Positions 34,587 to 43,763 of a DNA stretch of 63,933 nucleotides are shown here, piece by piece. Location of the stretch: the NCBI GenBank assembly GCA_049790315.1, contig JBAQYV010000150.1:1-63933 (forward strand). The letters are read 5' to 3'. The stretch is from DASPOJ01 sp049790315. GTDB lineage: Bacteria > Acidobacteriota > Terriglobia > Acidiferrales > UBA7541. The notes beneath the pieces are model-generated. The model did no database searches. It was not told the DNA's origin and saw nothing but the letters and a program-made list of their open reading frames with translations. Made by a program: the position numbers and the translations under genes. The stretch's first letter is position 1. Every line of letters starts with the position of its first letter.

Positions 34587-35198
34587 ATGGTTCGGCTTGA
34601 AACCGCGCGATTGATCTTGAGTCCGCTGGAAATCGGCGACGCAGAACAGGCGCAGCTCATTTTTCCGCAGTGGGAGATCGTGCGATTCATGAATAGTCGT
34701 TATATTCCGTGGCCCTACCCTGCCGATGGCGCCCTCGCGTATTACAGGGACGTCGCGCTTCCGGCGATTGAGCGTGGCGAAGAGTGGCATTGGACCCTGC
34801 GGTTGAAGGGCGTTCCTCAACTGCTTATCGGTTCTATTTCGCTCAGGAAACGCGAAGGCCACAATCGGGGTTTCTGGCTGGGCCTGGGTTGGCATGGCAA
34901 GGGATTGATGACCGAAGCGGTGGATGCGGTGACGGATTATTGGTTCGACGTGCTGGGATTTCCGGTGCTGCGCGCCTCGAAGGCCGCGGCAAATGTCGCT
35001 TCGCGGAGAATTTCGGAGAGGACTGGAATGCGCGTGATCGTCGCGCGGTACCCGCAACTCGCGCATCTCGCGCCGGAAATGCCGGCAGCTGTAAATCAGT
35101 TCGCGCGGCACCACGCCGTCGGAAAGTATCAGCCCTTCGTGATAAATGTCCTTCAGGAACAGATTCAGCGCCGTGACGTTTACGTCAGCGTCTGCTGA
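34587..35198 (+). CDS. GNAT acetyltransferase with foreign C-terminal tail
   Basis: The first 150 residues are a RimJ/RimL-type GNAT acetyltransferase: LETARLILSPLEIGDAEQ at the start, WHWTLRLKG, IGSISLRKREGHNRGFWLGLGWHGKGLMTEAV (the acetyl-CoA loop lies within), and ASRRISERTGMRVI. Members of this family run on for another 25-35 residues after the TGM motif with a conserved strand and a Trp-rich end. Here, from about base 35038, the frame runs instead into the complementary strand of a circularly permuted ATP-grasp gene fragment and stops at 35198. The encoded last 50 residues are therefore unlikely to be native. The protein may be inactive, or may fold without its final strand. The start ATG at 34587 fits the family N-terminus. 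Confidence 0.65.
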   Translation: MVRLETARLILSPLEIGDAEQAQLIFPQWEIVRFMNSRYIPWPYPADGALAYYRDVALPAIERGEEWHWTLRLKGVPQLLIGSISLRKREGHNRGFWLGLGWHGKGLMTEAVDAVTDYWFDVLGFPVLRASKAAANVASRRISERTGMRVIVARYPQLAHLAPEMPAAVNQFARHHAVGKYQPFVINVLQEQIQRRDVYVSVC

Positions 35199-35504
35199 AC
35201 GGATTTGGTACGCATGCCGGACGGCGAATTCGCGGTGCTTGAAGATAATTTGCGCGCGCCCAGCGGCGTTTCCTACATGCTTGCGAACCGCAAGGTGCTG
35301 AAGCGCGTTTTTCCCCGGCTATTCCGCGACTACGACGTTTGTCCCATCGATCATTACCCGCAGGCGCTACTGGCCACGCTACCCAGCCTGACACCGGCGG
35401 ATTCACCGGAACCCGAAGATTTGCGGCTGGCGACGGTCATTCGGCGCCGTGGAGCGCACGATTCGGATTCGGCCGAAGCGTTGCATGCGCAGCAGCAACA
35501 ATAG
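35038..35504 (+). pseudogene. Relic of a circularly permuted ATP-grasp (DUF404/DUF407-like) gene with internal inversion
   Basis: Two adjacent pieces match consecutive parts of the circularly permuted ATP-grasp type 2 family. Read on the minus strand, about 35171 down to 35038 encodes ALNLFLKDIYHEG, then SDGVVPRELIYSCRHFRREM and RVPRD. Read on the plus strand, from about 35172, comes RDVYVSVC, an in-frame TGA (35196-35198), then TDLVRMPDGEFAVLEDNL, RAPSGVSYMLANRK and VFPRLF, followed by a degraded end to 35504. In intact proteins the first piece directly precedes the second on the same strand. Its present orientation means it was inverted in place. N-terminal and C-terminal portions of the gene are missing. 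Confidence 0.75.
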
Positions 35505-35988
35505 TAGCAGCAGGCCTCAAGCGGACTTTCTTTCCCGAACGAAAAGAATCGGCCCGCGAGGCTCCGCCGTGGTGTGCGCTGGCGCGAAATTCGTTGTGCG
35601 CAAGCTGCGAAAAATTCGCGATGCGCCGGCCGGCGCAGATTGGTTTCTGGCGGGCGCGATTTTCCGGACTTTCGAGCACTCGAGAGGGACAACGTAAGGA
35701 GTGCTGGACAGCTCGATCGAAGGTAATTCGTTCACGAGATCCTGGCATTTCGCACCGCGCTTTCGCGCAACATGCCCGTCCGATGCCGGATCTACTGCGC
35801 GTGCACGCACTTAGCTCCTACGCTATGGATTATGCGCGTCTACTGTTTCTCCCCTATAGAGATTTGCGCACACGTGGCCTACAAGGATGCGCGCATCTCG
35901 CAGTCGAGAGGTGCAGGGCGCACGAAGTGCGATTCCTCTTTGAAGTGGGAGTCGCCTCGAGACGCCGATTCGATCGGAGGAGGTCGAG
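35505..35988. other. Gene-poor stretch after the ATP-grasp relic
   Basis: No open frame here has both a ribosome site and a recognisable product. The stretch probably holds remnants of the deleted ATP-grasp region on the left and the promoter of the DUF1328 gene on the right (GGAGGAGG at 35976-35983 is its ribosome site). Confidence 0.35.
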
Positions 35989-36153
35989 ATGCTTTATTGG
36001 GCGATTGTTTTCTTCATCATCGCGATTGTGGCGGGGATTGTGGGTTTCGGTGGAATTGCCGTTGCGGCGGCGGGAATCGCGAAGATTTTGTTCTTCGTCT
36101 TCCTGGTTCTGTTCGTGATCAGTTTGATCGGCCACGCGGCGCGAAGAGTCTGA
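35989..36153 (+). CDS. DUF1328 family small membrane protein
   Basis: Protein of 54 residues, MLYWAIVFFIIAIVAGIVGF at the start, with two membrane helices (about 3-24 and 30-48) separated by GIAVAAAGIAK. This matches the DUF1328 (YtjA-type) family of small inner-membrane proteins found in many proteobacteria and acidobacteria, often induced by stress; the function is not established. The ATG at 35989 has a strong GGAGGAGG five bases upstream. It is followed 81 bases later by another small membrane-protein gene on the same strand, and a terminator closes the pair. Confidence 0.85.
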   Translation: MLYWAIVFFIIAIVAGIVGFGGIAVAAAGIAKILFFVFLVLFVISLIGHAARRV

Positions 36154-36234
36154 CGGACTGTCTGGCGTACTGGCTAAGTGCATGGCGAGGACGGGCTCGC
36201 GAGTCCATCCTCGCCGTGTGGTAAAGGAGATTCC

Positions 36235-36456
36235 ATGAGAAGCAGCACCGTGCTGGCGGTCATTCTGATCGTGATTGGCGTGATTGTGCTGGGATACCAG
36301 GGCTTCACTTACACCACGCAGAAGAAAATCATCGATATGGGACCGATTCAGGCAACCAAACAAGAGCACCATTCGGTTTACCTCCCGCCGATCATCGGGT
36401 TCGCGGCGCTGATCGCCGGTGTTGCGGTGCTCGTGCTGGGGAAACGCGGCGACTGA
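36235..36456 (+). CDS. DUF3185 family small membrane protein
   Basis: Protein of 73 residues with two membrane helices: STVLAVILIVIGVIVLGYQG near the N-terminus and PPIIGFAALIAGVAVLVLG at the C-terminus, joined by a soluble loop with KKIIDMGPIQATKQE. The layout and the GYQGFTYTTQKKIIDMGP block resemble DUF3185 proteins, of unknown function. AAAGGAG lies seven bases before ATG 36235; the in-frame extension to 36178 has no such site. Together with the preceding DUF1328 gene it forms a short unit of membrane stress-type proteins. Confidence 0.8.
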   Translation: MRSSTVLAVILIVIGVIVLGYQGFTYTTQKKIIDMGPIQATKQEHHSVYLPPIIGFAALIAGVAVLVLGKRGD

Positions 36457-36850
36457 TCGGTACGGCAATTCGACCGGGCTGGTCGCTGCAAACATGGATC
36501 ATAGGTATAGATAAAGATCGGGGCAGTCTGAAAGGGCGGGGCGGAGAAATCGCTCCGCCTTTCGCTTTTTCGCACGCCACTTCTTTGCACGCGCTGCGCG
36601 CAAAGCGTCTTGCCGTGATCGTACGCGCAGAAATGTACGGCTTGCAGCGACCGTTTCGATTCGGTACGGCGCGGCGAGAAATGGTCGAATAACGGCGCAT
36701 TGGCACCGCACGCCCCGCCGTGGCCGCATACAGGACTCTACGCTAAGGGCTACAGACTCCCCCGTATTGTTCGGATTGCGCCCGCACCGTACAACAGATG
36801 CAGATGAATCTGGGAAAGCGGAGAAGAAGAACGTTACAGGAGGCGATGCC
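36457..36850. other. Terminator and leader between DUF3185 and ECF sigma genes
   Basis: After the terminator at 36540-36570 there is no supported gene until the ECF sigma factor. The rest is presumed promoter and leader of that gene. No convincing ECF-type or sigma-70 promoter was identified. Confidence 0.4.
36540..36570 (+). terminator. Rho-independent terminator after DUF3185 gene
   Basis: A 7-bp stem GGCGGAG / CTCCGCC (36540-36546 and 36553-36559) with a six-base loop is followed by TTTCGCTTTTT. It lies 84 bases after the DUF3185 stop codon on the same strand. Confidence 0.75.
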
Positions 36851-37462
36851 GTGATGGACAGAGAGTCGGTGGATACCGAGCGAGTTTTAATTGCGGAAGC
36901 TCAAGCGGGAAACCACCAGGCGTTTGAGCAGTTGGTCAAGAAACACTCTGAGCAAATCTATCGAATGTCGTTGAGGCTGCTTAAGGACCCTGAGGACGCG
37001 AAGGACAATCTGCAGAACGCCTTGTGCAAAGCGTACCTTAATCTGGGAAAGTTTGAGGGCAACTCGCGATTTTCCACGTGGCTTGTGCGAATCGCGATCA
37101 ACGAGGGCCTGATGATGCTGCGCTCGCGCAAGTCGGAATTGGCGGCGACGCGGCGCGAGGTCGCGCGGTCCGACGAAGATGAGCAGAATGAGATGGCGCG
37201 AATTAGAGATGCGCGGCCTAGTCCCGAGCGCGCTTGCATCGCAAAGGATTTGGTCGCCGTAGCGTTCCGCGGTATGCCGGATTCGCTGCGAGAGGCTTTC
37301 CTTCTGCACAAGGGAGCGGGCTGGACCAATCGCGAAGTTGCCGACGCCATGGGGATCACCGAAGAAATGGTGAAGTCGCGCATATTCCGCACGCGCGTGC
37401 AGTTGCGGCAACGGCTTGAGGCTTCAAGCGCCATCGGATCAATGGCATTTCAGGGGAGCTAG
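36851..37462 (+). CDS. ECF-type RNA polymerase sigma factor
   Basis: Group IV sigma factor of 203 residues. Region 2 covers FEQLVKKHSEQIYRMSLRLL through DAKDNLQNALCKAYLNLGKF and STWLVRIAINEGL. Region 4 covers SLREAFLLHKGAGWTNREVADAMG and EEMVKSRIFRTRVQLRQRL. A charged linker of about 40 residues joins them. No anti-sigma gene is adjacent and the C-terminus is short, so its control is not evident from context. AGGAGG (36838-36843) lies seven bases before GTG 36851 and ten before ATG 36854; either could be the start. A strong terminator follows 80 bases after the stop, so it is a single-gene transcript. Confidence 0.9.
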   Translation: MMDRESVDTERVLIAEAQAGNHQAFEQLVKKHSEQIYRMSLRLLKDPEDAKDNLQNALCKAYLNLGKFEGNSRFSTWLVRIAINEGLMMLRSRKSELAATRREVARSDEDEQNEMARIRDARPSPERACIAKDLVAVAFRGMPDSLREAFLLHKGAGWTNREVADAMGITEEMVKSRIFRTRVQLRQRLEASSAIGSMAFQGS

Positions 37463-37541
37463 CGGCGGAACGCGCCACGATATTCGCGAAGACGAGGAAT
37501 TGTTCTTAGCCGGTCGGCGAGACGATTCCGCGCTGAGCGAC

Positions 37542-37578
37542 GGGCCGGGCTGAATTTCGCCCGGCCCTTTATTTTTTT
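37542..37578 (+). terminator. Strong rho-independent terminator after sigma factor gene
   Basis: A 9-bp perfect stem GGGCCGGGC / GCCCGGCCC (37542-37550 and 37559-37567) with an eight-base loop is followed by TTTATTTTTTT. It ends the ECF sigma transcript and lies about 40 bases before the end of the convergent ferritin-like gene. Confidence 0.85.
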
Positions 37579-37619
37579 CCGCCGCGCATACTGCCGATGA
37601 CCGCATCCACCGCGTTGAA

Positions 37620-38105
37620 TTAGGGTTCGGTGATGCCGACCCTGGGCACGTCGATCCCCAAGGCTGTCGCGAGAGCGATCTGGTGGTCCTGCTCCTCGAC
37701 CAGGATGGAGCGAATCAATTCCGCCGTGGCATACTCGCCAAGTTTGTCGCTTTGGATTACGCGCAAGCGATAGTTGCGAACGGTTTCGTTCTCGTTGTCT
37801 AAGTCGGCGCGCAACATCTCCTTGTTATCCTTGGGCTGCTTTACCGGCTTCGGCTGCACGGTGGGAGTGCCTCCGAAATAATCGATTTGGTTCGCGATCG
37901 CGATCGCGTGCTTGAGCTCTTGCGCCGCATGCACTTCGAGTTCTCCGGCGATGTTCATGTACTCGGCGCCCTTCAGCACTTGCGAATACACCGTGTAGGC
38001 GATGATCGCCTGATATTCCCTTGCGAGATCTTCGTTCAAGCCCGCGATAAGAATCTCGCGGGTCACTTTGCTGTCTTCTCCGGCTTTGCCGGCGCTTGCG
38101 GCCAT
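37620..38105 (-). CDS. Ferritin-like/bacterioferritin-type protein
   Basis: Four-helix ferritin-like protein of 161 residues. Iron-ligand-type residues are at Glu30 (LAREYQAIIAY), Glu63 and His66 (AQELKHAIAIA), Glu107 (NENETVRNYR) and Glu138 with His141 (LVEEQDHQIAL), the pattern of bacterioferritin and Dps-like di-iron sites. A loop rich in Pro and Lys (TVQPKPVKQPKDN) separates helices two and three. It may store iron or detoxify peroxide. The start ATG at 38105 has GCAGGAGG about eight bases upstream. The gene is divergent from the STAS gene, and the shared region contains a TGTGTTACACA palindrome. Confidence 0.87.
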   Translation of the reverse strand: MAASAGKAGEDSKVTREILIAGLNEDLAREYQAIIAYTVYSQVLKGAEYMNIAGELEVHAAQELKHAIAIANQIDYFGGTPTVQPKPVKQPKDNKEMLRADLDNENETVRNYRLRVIQSDKLGEYATAELIRSILVEEQDHQIALATALGIDVPRVGITEP

Positions 38106-38195
38106 GGATCGTTTCCTCCTGCAAATTTAGATGCATCCGGACACGGTATCGGCACGCTTCCGGACAGGCTGACACTTACGCGTTCTTTACTGCTT

Positions 38196-38206
38196 TGTGT
38201 TACACA
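38196..38206. promoter_or_regulatory. 11-bp palindrome in a divergent promoter region
   Basis: TGTGTTACACA is a perfect palindrome located 90 bases upstream of the ferritin-like gene and 140 bases upstream of the STAS gene. Its place suggests an operator; no regulator can be assigned. Confidence 0.35.
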
Positions 38207-38347
38207 GCTTACATTACAGGAATGCGGTTCGGGCGTCAGCCCATTTCGTTGTCGCGCGAGCCGGTCACAGGCGCTCTCTTTTCGCCGCAAAAAATGTAAC
38301 CGAATATTAACAATCGCAAGCCGGGCGTTCCGCTAGAATCCCGCCCC

Positions 38348-38695
38348 ATGATCAACGAGACGCTTGAAATCCTCAGCCACGCAGGATCTAAAGACAGCGA
38401 GCAAGTGATTCGACTGACGGGCGTGCTGACCATTCACACGCTGTTCAATTTTCAGACCGCGGTTCGCACCGAGACTGCCGCGGCGCTGATTCTGGATTTC
38501 AGCGGCGTCTCGTATGTGGATTCGGCTGGCTTGGGCGCGATCGTCGGCGCGATGCTTTCTTACCAGAAATCTGGCAGGAAATTCCTGATGGCCGGCACGA
38601 ATGAACGCGTCAATGCGCTGATGGACATGACCAACGTTCGTAAGCTGCTGCCGTCATATCCCAGCGTCGAGTTGGCCGAAGCATCGCTGGGCTAG
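38348..38695 (+). CDS. STAS-domain anti-sigma factor antagonist
   Basis: Protein of 115 residues with a single STAS domain of the SpoIIAA/RsbV type. The strand-helix signature is ALILDFSGVSYVDSAGLGAIVGA, with the phosphorylatable serine at residue 59 in VDSAGL. The N-terminal part (EQVIRLTGVLTIHTLFNFQ) is typical of these proteins. Such antagonists release a sigma factor from an anti-sigma kinase when dephosphorylated. No anti-sigma kinase or phosphatase gene is adjacent. It is a monocistronic gene; the ECF sigma factor 900 bases away belongs to another class and is probably unrelated. Confidence 0.9.
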   Translation: MINETLEILSHAGSKDSEQVIRLTGVLTIHTLFNFQTAVRTETAAALILDFSGVSYVDSAGLGAIVGAMLSYQKSGRKFLMAGTNERVNALMDMTNVRKLLPSYPSVELAEASLG

Positions 38696-38850
38696 ACTTT
38701 CCATTCGCCGGAGTTCCCGGACACACCATCGCCGAAGAGCCCCTCTGGATCAATGGTGGGGATGCGGACGCGCCGGCGCCGCCGGATTGCGGCGCTGCCA
38801 AGAAAAATATTGGATTGAAGATCTGCCGGCTGCGTCGTCCCGCGGTCGAT

Positions 38851-39048
38851 TTAAATTTGCGGCGGATCGTATGGCTCGAGCGGTTCGAGCGGGCCGTCGA
38901 GCGGCTCGAGCGGAATTAGCTCGTCCGTGGTTGAAACGTCGGTTCCGTCGCGCTTGGCGACTTTCTTCTGCGCGCGGCGTTCGGCTTTCGCGCGCGCCTT
39001 TTCAAGACGCTTCATTTCCTTTTGGCGCTTCTGAAATGTGATGGCCAT
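38851..39048 (-). CDS. Small highly charged protein of unknown function
   Basis: Protein of 65 residues. The N-terminal half is a basic helix (FQKRQKEMKRLEKARAKAERRAQKK) and the C-terminal half is acidic and Pro/Leu-rich with short repeats of LEPL (PLEPLDGPLEPLEPYDPP). It has an excellent AAGGAGG ribosome site. No family name is known to me. Position close behind the RRM-protein gene on the same strand, and the charge pattern, suggest an RNA- or ribosome-associated role; this is inference. Confidence 0.7.
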   Translation of the reverse strand: MAITFQKRQKEMKRLEKARAKAERRAQKKVAKRDGTDVSTTDELIPLEPLDGPLEPLEPYDPPQI

Positions 39049-39156
39049 CGGGCCTCCTTAATATCGGAATGGGCGAGACACAGCCGCGACCTGCAAACGC
39101 CTGAACGGGCAAACTCCGCGTCCGGCAAATACGTCACGCAAATAAACGAGCCAGCG

Positions 39157-39543
39157 CTACCAGCGAGGCTCACGCGGTGCGCGCGCCGCGCCGCGGTAAT
39201 CCTCATTCGAGAATCCGCCGCCTCGCCCGCGGCCGCCACCACCGCCGGGGCCACCGCTTCCGCTGCTTCCACTGCGCGGGCCGCGTCCCCCGCCTTCGGT
39301 CTTGGGGCGCGCTTCGTTTACTTTCAAATTGCGGCCGCCGAAATCCTTGCCGTCGAGCGCGGCGATAGCCTTGGTGGCTTCATCGTCGTTTGGCATTTCA
39401 ACGAACGCAAAACCACGAGCCCGGCCCGTTTCGCGATCCATCACAATGTGAATACGCGTGATCTGGCCGAAGGGCTGAAAGAGCGTCTGCAAATCGCTCT
39501 CCGTGGTCTGAAAACTCATGTTGCCAACAAACAGATTCTTCAT
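39157..39543 (-). CDS. RRM-type RNA-binding protein
   Basis: Protein of 128 residues. One RRM domain spans residues 1-80: RNP2 as LFVGNMSF near the N-terminus and RNP1 as RGFAFVEM around residue 45. A Gly/Arg-rich tail of about 45 residues (RGPRSGSSGSGGPGGGGG) follows, as in cold-inducible glycine-rich RNA-binding proteins. It probably acts as an RNA chaperone or post-transcriptional regulator. AAGGAG is seven bases before the ATG. It is followed by the small charged protein gene and preceded by rpoD on the same strand. Confidence 0.93.
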   Translation of the reverse strand: MKNLFVGNMSFQTTESDLQTLFQPFGQITRIHIVMDRETGRARGFAFVEMPNDDEATKAIAALDGKDFGGRNLKVNEARPKTEGGGRGPRSGSSGSGGPGGGGGRGRGGGFSNEDYRGAARAPREPRW

Positions 39544-39685
39544 TCCGAATCTCCTTAAATCCGAACCATATCCTTGCCGATCTTCGGTTCACAGTGCGTA
39601 TGAATGGCCCAAGTAATCTGTCGAAAGCCTCAAAGCGCCAGGGAGTCTAGCACCAATTGGCGGCAAGGAGTGTACGCCAGCAGGC

Positions 39686-41404
<1,719 letters not shown>

Positions 41405-41452
41405 AGAGTTCTCCCCGTCCAGAGCGGACTCGCTGGAGCGGCTTCGGGCCTA

Positions 41453-41764
41453 TCAATCGGCCCGGTGCGGCGGTTGAAAGCTACGCGAGGGTTTAGGCTT
41501 GCGCGCTTCGTGATATTCTGCCAGCTCGGCGTCAGTGACGCTAAAGTGCGTAGTCGGTGGATCGTTCGGGACTAAAGCAAGTTCGCGATGTAATCGCAGC
41601 GAACAAATATCCGGCGCATCCTGATAGCGCGCTCGATGAGATTCGAACGCCTCATTCGCGATGCTCATGATGTATTCGAGCGGATCGCCCGTGTCCCCGC
41701 GCACGGCAAACGTGTATTCGCGGAATTGGGCCTTAGCCTCAAATCCAACGTACTTGACGATCAT
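41453..41764 (-). CDS. Hypothetical protein, 103 residues
   Basis: Small protein with no recognised family. The start ATG 41764 (MIVKYVGFEAKAQFREYTF) has AGGTGAG nearby, whereas the longer frame up to 41860 overlaps a terminator hairpin and adds residues of low quality. The N-terminal half predicts strands and one helix (PLEYIMSIANEAFESHRARYQ); the C-terminal half is Pro-rich and basic (EARKPKPSRSFQPPHRAD). It lies between the cold-shock gene's terminator and rpoD, 48 bases from the latter, and could be read with rpoD. Confidence 0.6.
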   Translation of the reverse strand: MIVKYVGFEAKAQFREYTFAVRGDTGDPLEYIMSIANEAFESHRARYQDAPDICSLRLHRELALVPNDPPTTHFSVTDAELAEYHEARKPKPSRSFQPPHRAD

Positions 41765-41828
41765 GGGATCACTCACCTGGCACCTGCGGAATTCCCCCGA
41801 ACCGCTACGAAGCAGGACGATGAGCCAA

Positions 41829-41862
41829 CAAAAAGGGTGAGCCGGCGGAAGCCGGCTCACCC
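41829..41862 (-). terminator. Rho-independent terminator of the cold-shock gene
   Basis: A 12-bp perfect stem (GGGTGAGCCGGC at 41835-41846 with GCCGGCTCACCC at 41851-41862) and a four-base loop is followed on the minus strand by TTTTTGTT. It starts eight bases after the cold-shock gene's stop codon. Confidence 0.9.
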
Positions 41863-41869
41863 ACCGAGG

Positions 41870-42076
41870 CTAGAGGCTGGTCACGTTTGATGCTTGGAGA
41901 CCCTTGGGGCCCGAGGTAACCTCGAATTCGACAGCTTGCCCTTCGTTCAGCGACTTATACCCATCCGCCTGAATGGCGGAGAAGTGGACGAAAACGTCCT
42001 CGCCGGACTGGCGCTGAATGAATCCGAAGCCCTTGCTCGCATTGAACCACTTTACCGTTCCTTGTTCCTTTGCCAA
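41870..42076 (-). CDS. Cold-shock protein (CspA family)
   Basis: Single cold-shock domain protein of 68 residues: GTVKWFNASKGFGFIQRQSG holds RNP1 and EDVFVHFSAIQ holds RNP2. It binds single-stranded RNA and DNA and acts as an RNA chaperone. The start codon is TTG at 42076 (encoded MAKEQGTV), with a purine-rich but not canonical ribosome site. Its leader contains a separate terminator-like hairpin 60 bases upstream, so expression may be controlled after initiation, as known for csp leaders. A strong terminator follows the gene. Confidence 0.95.
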   Translation of the reverse strand: MAKEQGTVKWFNASKGFGFIQRQSGEDVFVHFSAIQADGYKSLNEGQAVEFEVTSGPKGLQASNVTSL

Positions 42077-42418
42077 TTGATTTCTCTTTTCTTTTTGAAG
42101 CTATTTGTGCTTCTCGAGCGCCCTCGGCCATACGTAAAAAAGGCTGCAAGTGAACTTGCAGCCCCTTTAAACGAATCCAAAGGTTATACAAGAGCAACAA
42201 ACGCAGCCCCATTATCGCACAACTCCGATTTAATGTATATCCCAAACTTCCAGCTGCGGCAGCGCGCGAACAGCCCCGATCCATATCCATTTTCGTCACA
42301 TTTCGTCCTCCGCGCGCAAATCAAGCGTGACACCGGAGTGAATCCGGCGTACATTCCATGTTGTTCCTGCTTCGCTCAGTGGTAGATGCCAGCTCCCGTC
42401 CCTCGAAGTGGAGTTCCT
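42077..42418. other. Leader region between cold-shock and hydrolase genes
   Basis: These 342 bases hold the cold-shock leader with its hairpin (42142-42163), GATAAT and TATAAC -10-like hexamers on the minus strand around 42190-42235, a small CCGGA/TCCGG hairpin (42333-42347), and a 13-base match to a tRNA D-arm (GCTCAGTGGTAGA, 42374-42386). No gene is supported. Confidence 0.4.
42135..42163 (-). terminator. Terminator-like hairpin in the cold-shock gene leader
   Basis: On the minus strand, GGCTGCAAG-TTCA-CTTGCAGCC (42163 to 42142) is followed by six T residues. It is upstream of, and not after, the cold-shock gene and no upstream gene is on this strand nearby, so it could attenuate cold-shock transcription or end a short RNA. 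Confidence 0.6.
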
Positions 42419-43444
42419 ATGAACAGCGGGCGGCTTTTCGCGGTTGCACTAGTGGTCTGTGTGTCCGCTGTCACGCTTTCGAGCCAATCCCTGCATAATG
42501 CTCATACGTCGAGCGGACCGCGCGCCGCGAGCTTTTCTACTATCGCGCCACCGAACCCGAACGCGCCCAGCGACGAGTCCTCGATTCTGAAAGCCATGTC
42601 CGACCAACATGGATTCACCGCTTCGAGCGACGGGGCGTGCCTCTTCTATCGATATTGGACGCCAGCGGGCGTCGCGCAACCCAAGTACGTCGTCCTTGTG
42701 CTCCACGGAATCGGACTCCATAGCGGCGTCTACAAATCCACTGCGACGCAGCTCAACAAGGCAGGTATCGCCGTCTATGCCGTCGATACCCGCGGTCACG
42801 GTTTGTCCTGCGGTAAGCGACGGAACGTTCCCGATCCCGCGACGGAGACCGGCGACATCAGCACCATGCTGGGAACGATCCGGGAGAAGTACCCCCATTC
42901 GGAATTATTTTTGATGGGCGAAAGCATGGGTACGATTTTTGCGTTGAACTATGCAGGAACGAATACGCGCGACATTTCCGGACTGATTCTTTTATCGCCC
43001 GTATTTGGCGTGAATCCTCATCAATACGAGCAGTTCAAGATGTGGGGCTATTTGCCCGATTTGCTCTTCTCGCGAGATCGGCCGGATATCGATCTGACGG
43101 GCCGCGGTTCGTCCGAAAAAAGATCAAATAATATTGTAGTGCCGGAGCCCACCGCCGCCGACGCGCTCGTTTACGATAAGGTCAGCGTGAATTACATTCT
43201 GGAGCTGCGCCGCAACAGGGCCCACTGGACAGACGCGGCGTCGCAGGTTCGTGTGCCGACGCTGGTCATGAAAGGCCAACTCGATCGGGTCGGTTCCCAG
43301 CGAAGCTCGCGGAGGATGTTCAATCTGCTCGCCACTCAGGACAAAGAGTACGACACTTACCCAAACGTGCAGCACTCCTTGCTGACCAGTTCCGAATCGC
43401 CCGAAATTCTGAATAGCTTGAGTGAATGGATCGAGCGGCATTAG
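42419..43444 (+). CDS. Exported alpha/beta hydrolase, monoacylglycerol lipase-like
   Basis: Serine hydrolase of 341 residues with an N-terminal signal segment (RLFAVALVVCVSAVTL). The catalytic triad is visible: nucleophile Ser in the elbow GESMG, Asp in KGQLDRVG, and His in NVQHSLL. The oxyanion block VLVLHGIGLHSGVY and DTRGHGLS are typical of Serine aminopeptidase S33/Hydrolase_4 enzymes such as monoacylglycerol lipase and lysophospholipase. The ATG at 42419 has GGAG six bases upstream; the preceding in-frame ATG lacks one. It is a single gene, with tRNA-Glu 150 bases downstream on the opposite strand. Confidence 0.88.
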   Translation: MNSGRLFAVALVVCVSAVTLSSQSLHNAHTSSGPRAASFSTIAPPNPNAPSDESSILKAMSDQHGFTASSDGACLFYRYWTPAGVAQPKYVVLVLHGIGLHSGVYKSTATQLNKAGIAVYAVDTRGHGLSCGKRRNVPDPATETGDISTMLGTIREKYPHSELFLMGESMGTIFALNYAGTNTRDISGLILLSPVFGVNPHQYEQFKMWGYLPDLLFSRDRPDIDLTGRGSSEKRSNNIVVPEPTAADALVYDKVSVNYILELRRNRAHWTDAASQVRVPTLVMKGQLDRVGSQRSSRRMFNLLATQDKEYDTYPNVQHSLLTSSESPEILNSLSEWIERH

Positions 43445-43599
43445 CCCGGCGTCAGAGCGCGAACCAAACTCCGCTCCCTGCTAATTTTCAATAATAGATT
43501 TCAATAACAGAACAGAGTGCGCGGCCTGCGAGGAACGCATCGCTTCCCGGCCTACGAGTAGCGCGTTGCGTCGCAAATTACGGGGAATGCATTGTTGCA

Positions 43600-43674
43600 T
43601 GGTAGCGATACCGGGACTCGAACCCGGATTTCGGCCTTGAGAGGGCCGCGTCCTAACCTTTAGACGATATCGCC
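43600..43674 (-). tRNA. tRNA-Glu (anticodon CTC)
   Basis: Seventy-five bases on the minus strand fold as a tRNA with an encoded CCA end. The acceptor arms are GGCGATA and TATCGCT with one G-T pair. The D-loop contains AAAGGTTA. The anticodon arm is CGGCC-CTCTCAA-GGCCG, giving CTC. The T arm is CGGG-TTCGAGT-CCCG. Confidence 0.95.
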
Positions 43675-43763
43675 GCAAAGTCGGCGGAGTGGCTTCGATC
43701 GGTTATAGCTTGCGGGCTGCGGTGGCGTCAAGGCAACCGCTTGTACGCGCGAGTGAGGCCGGA

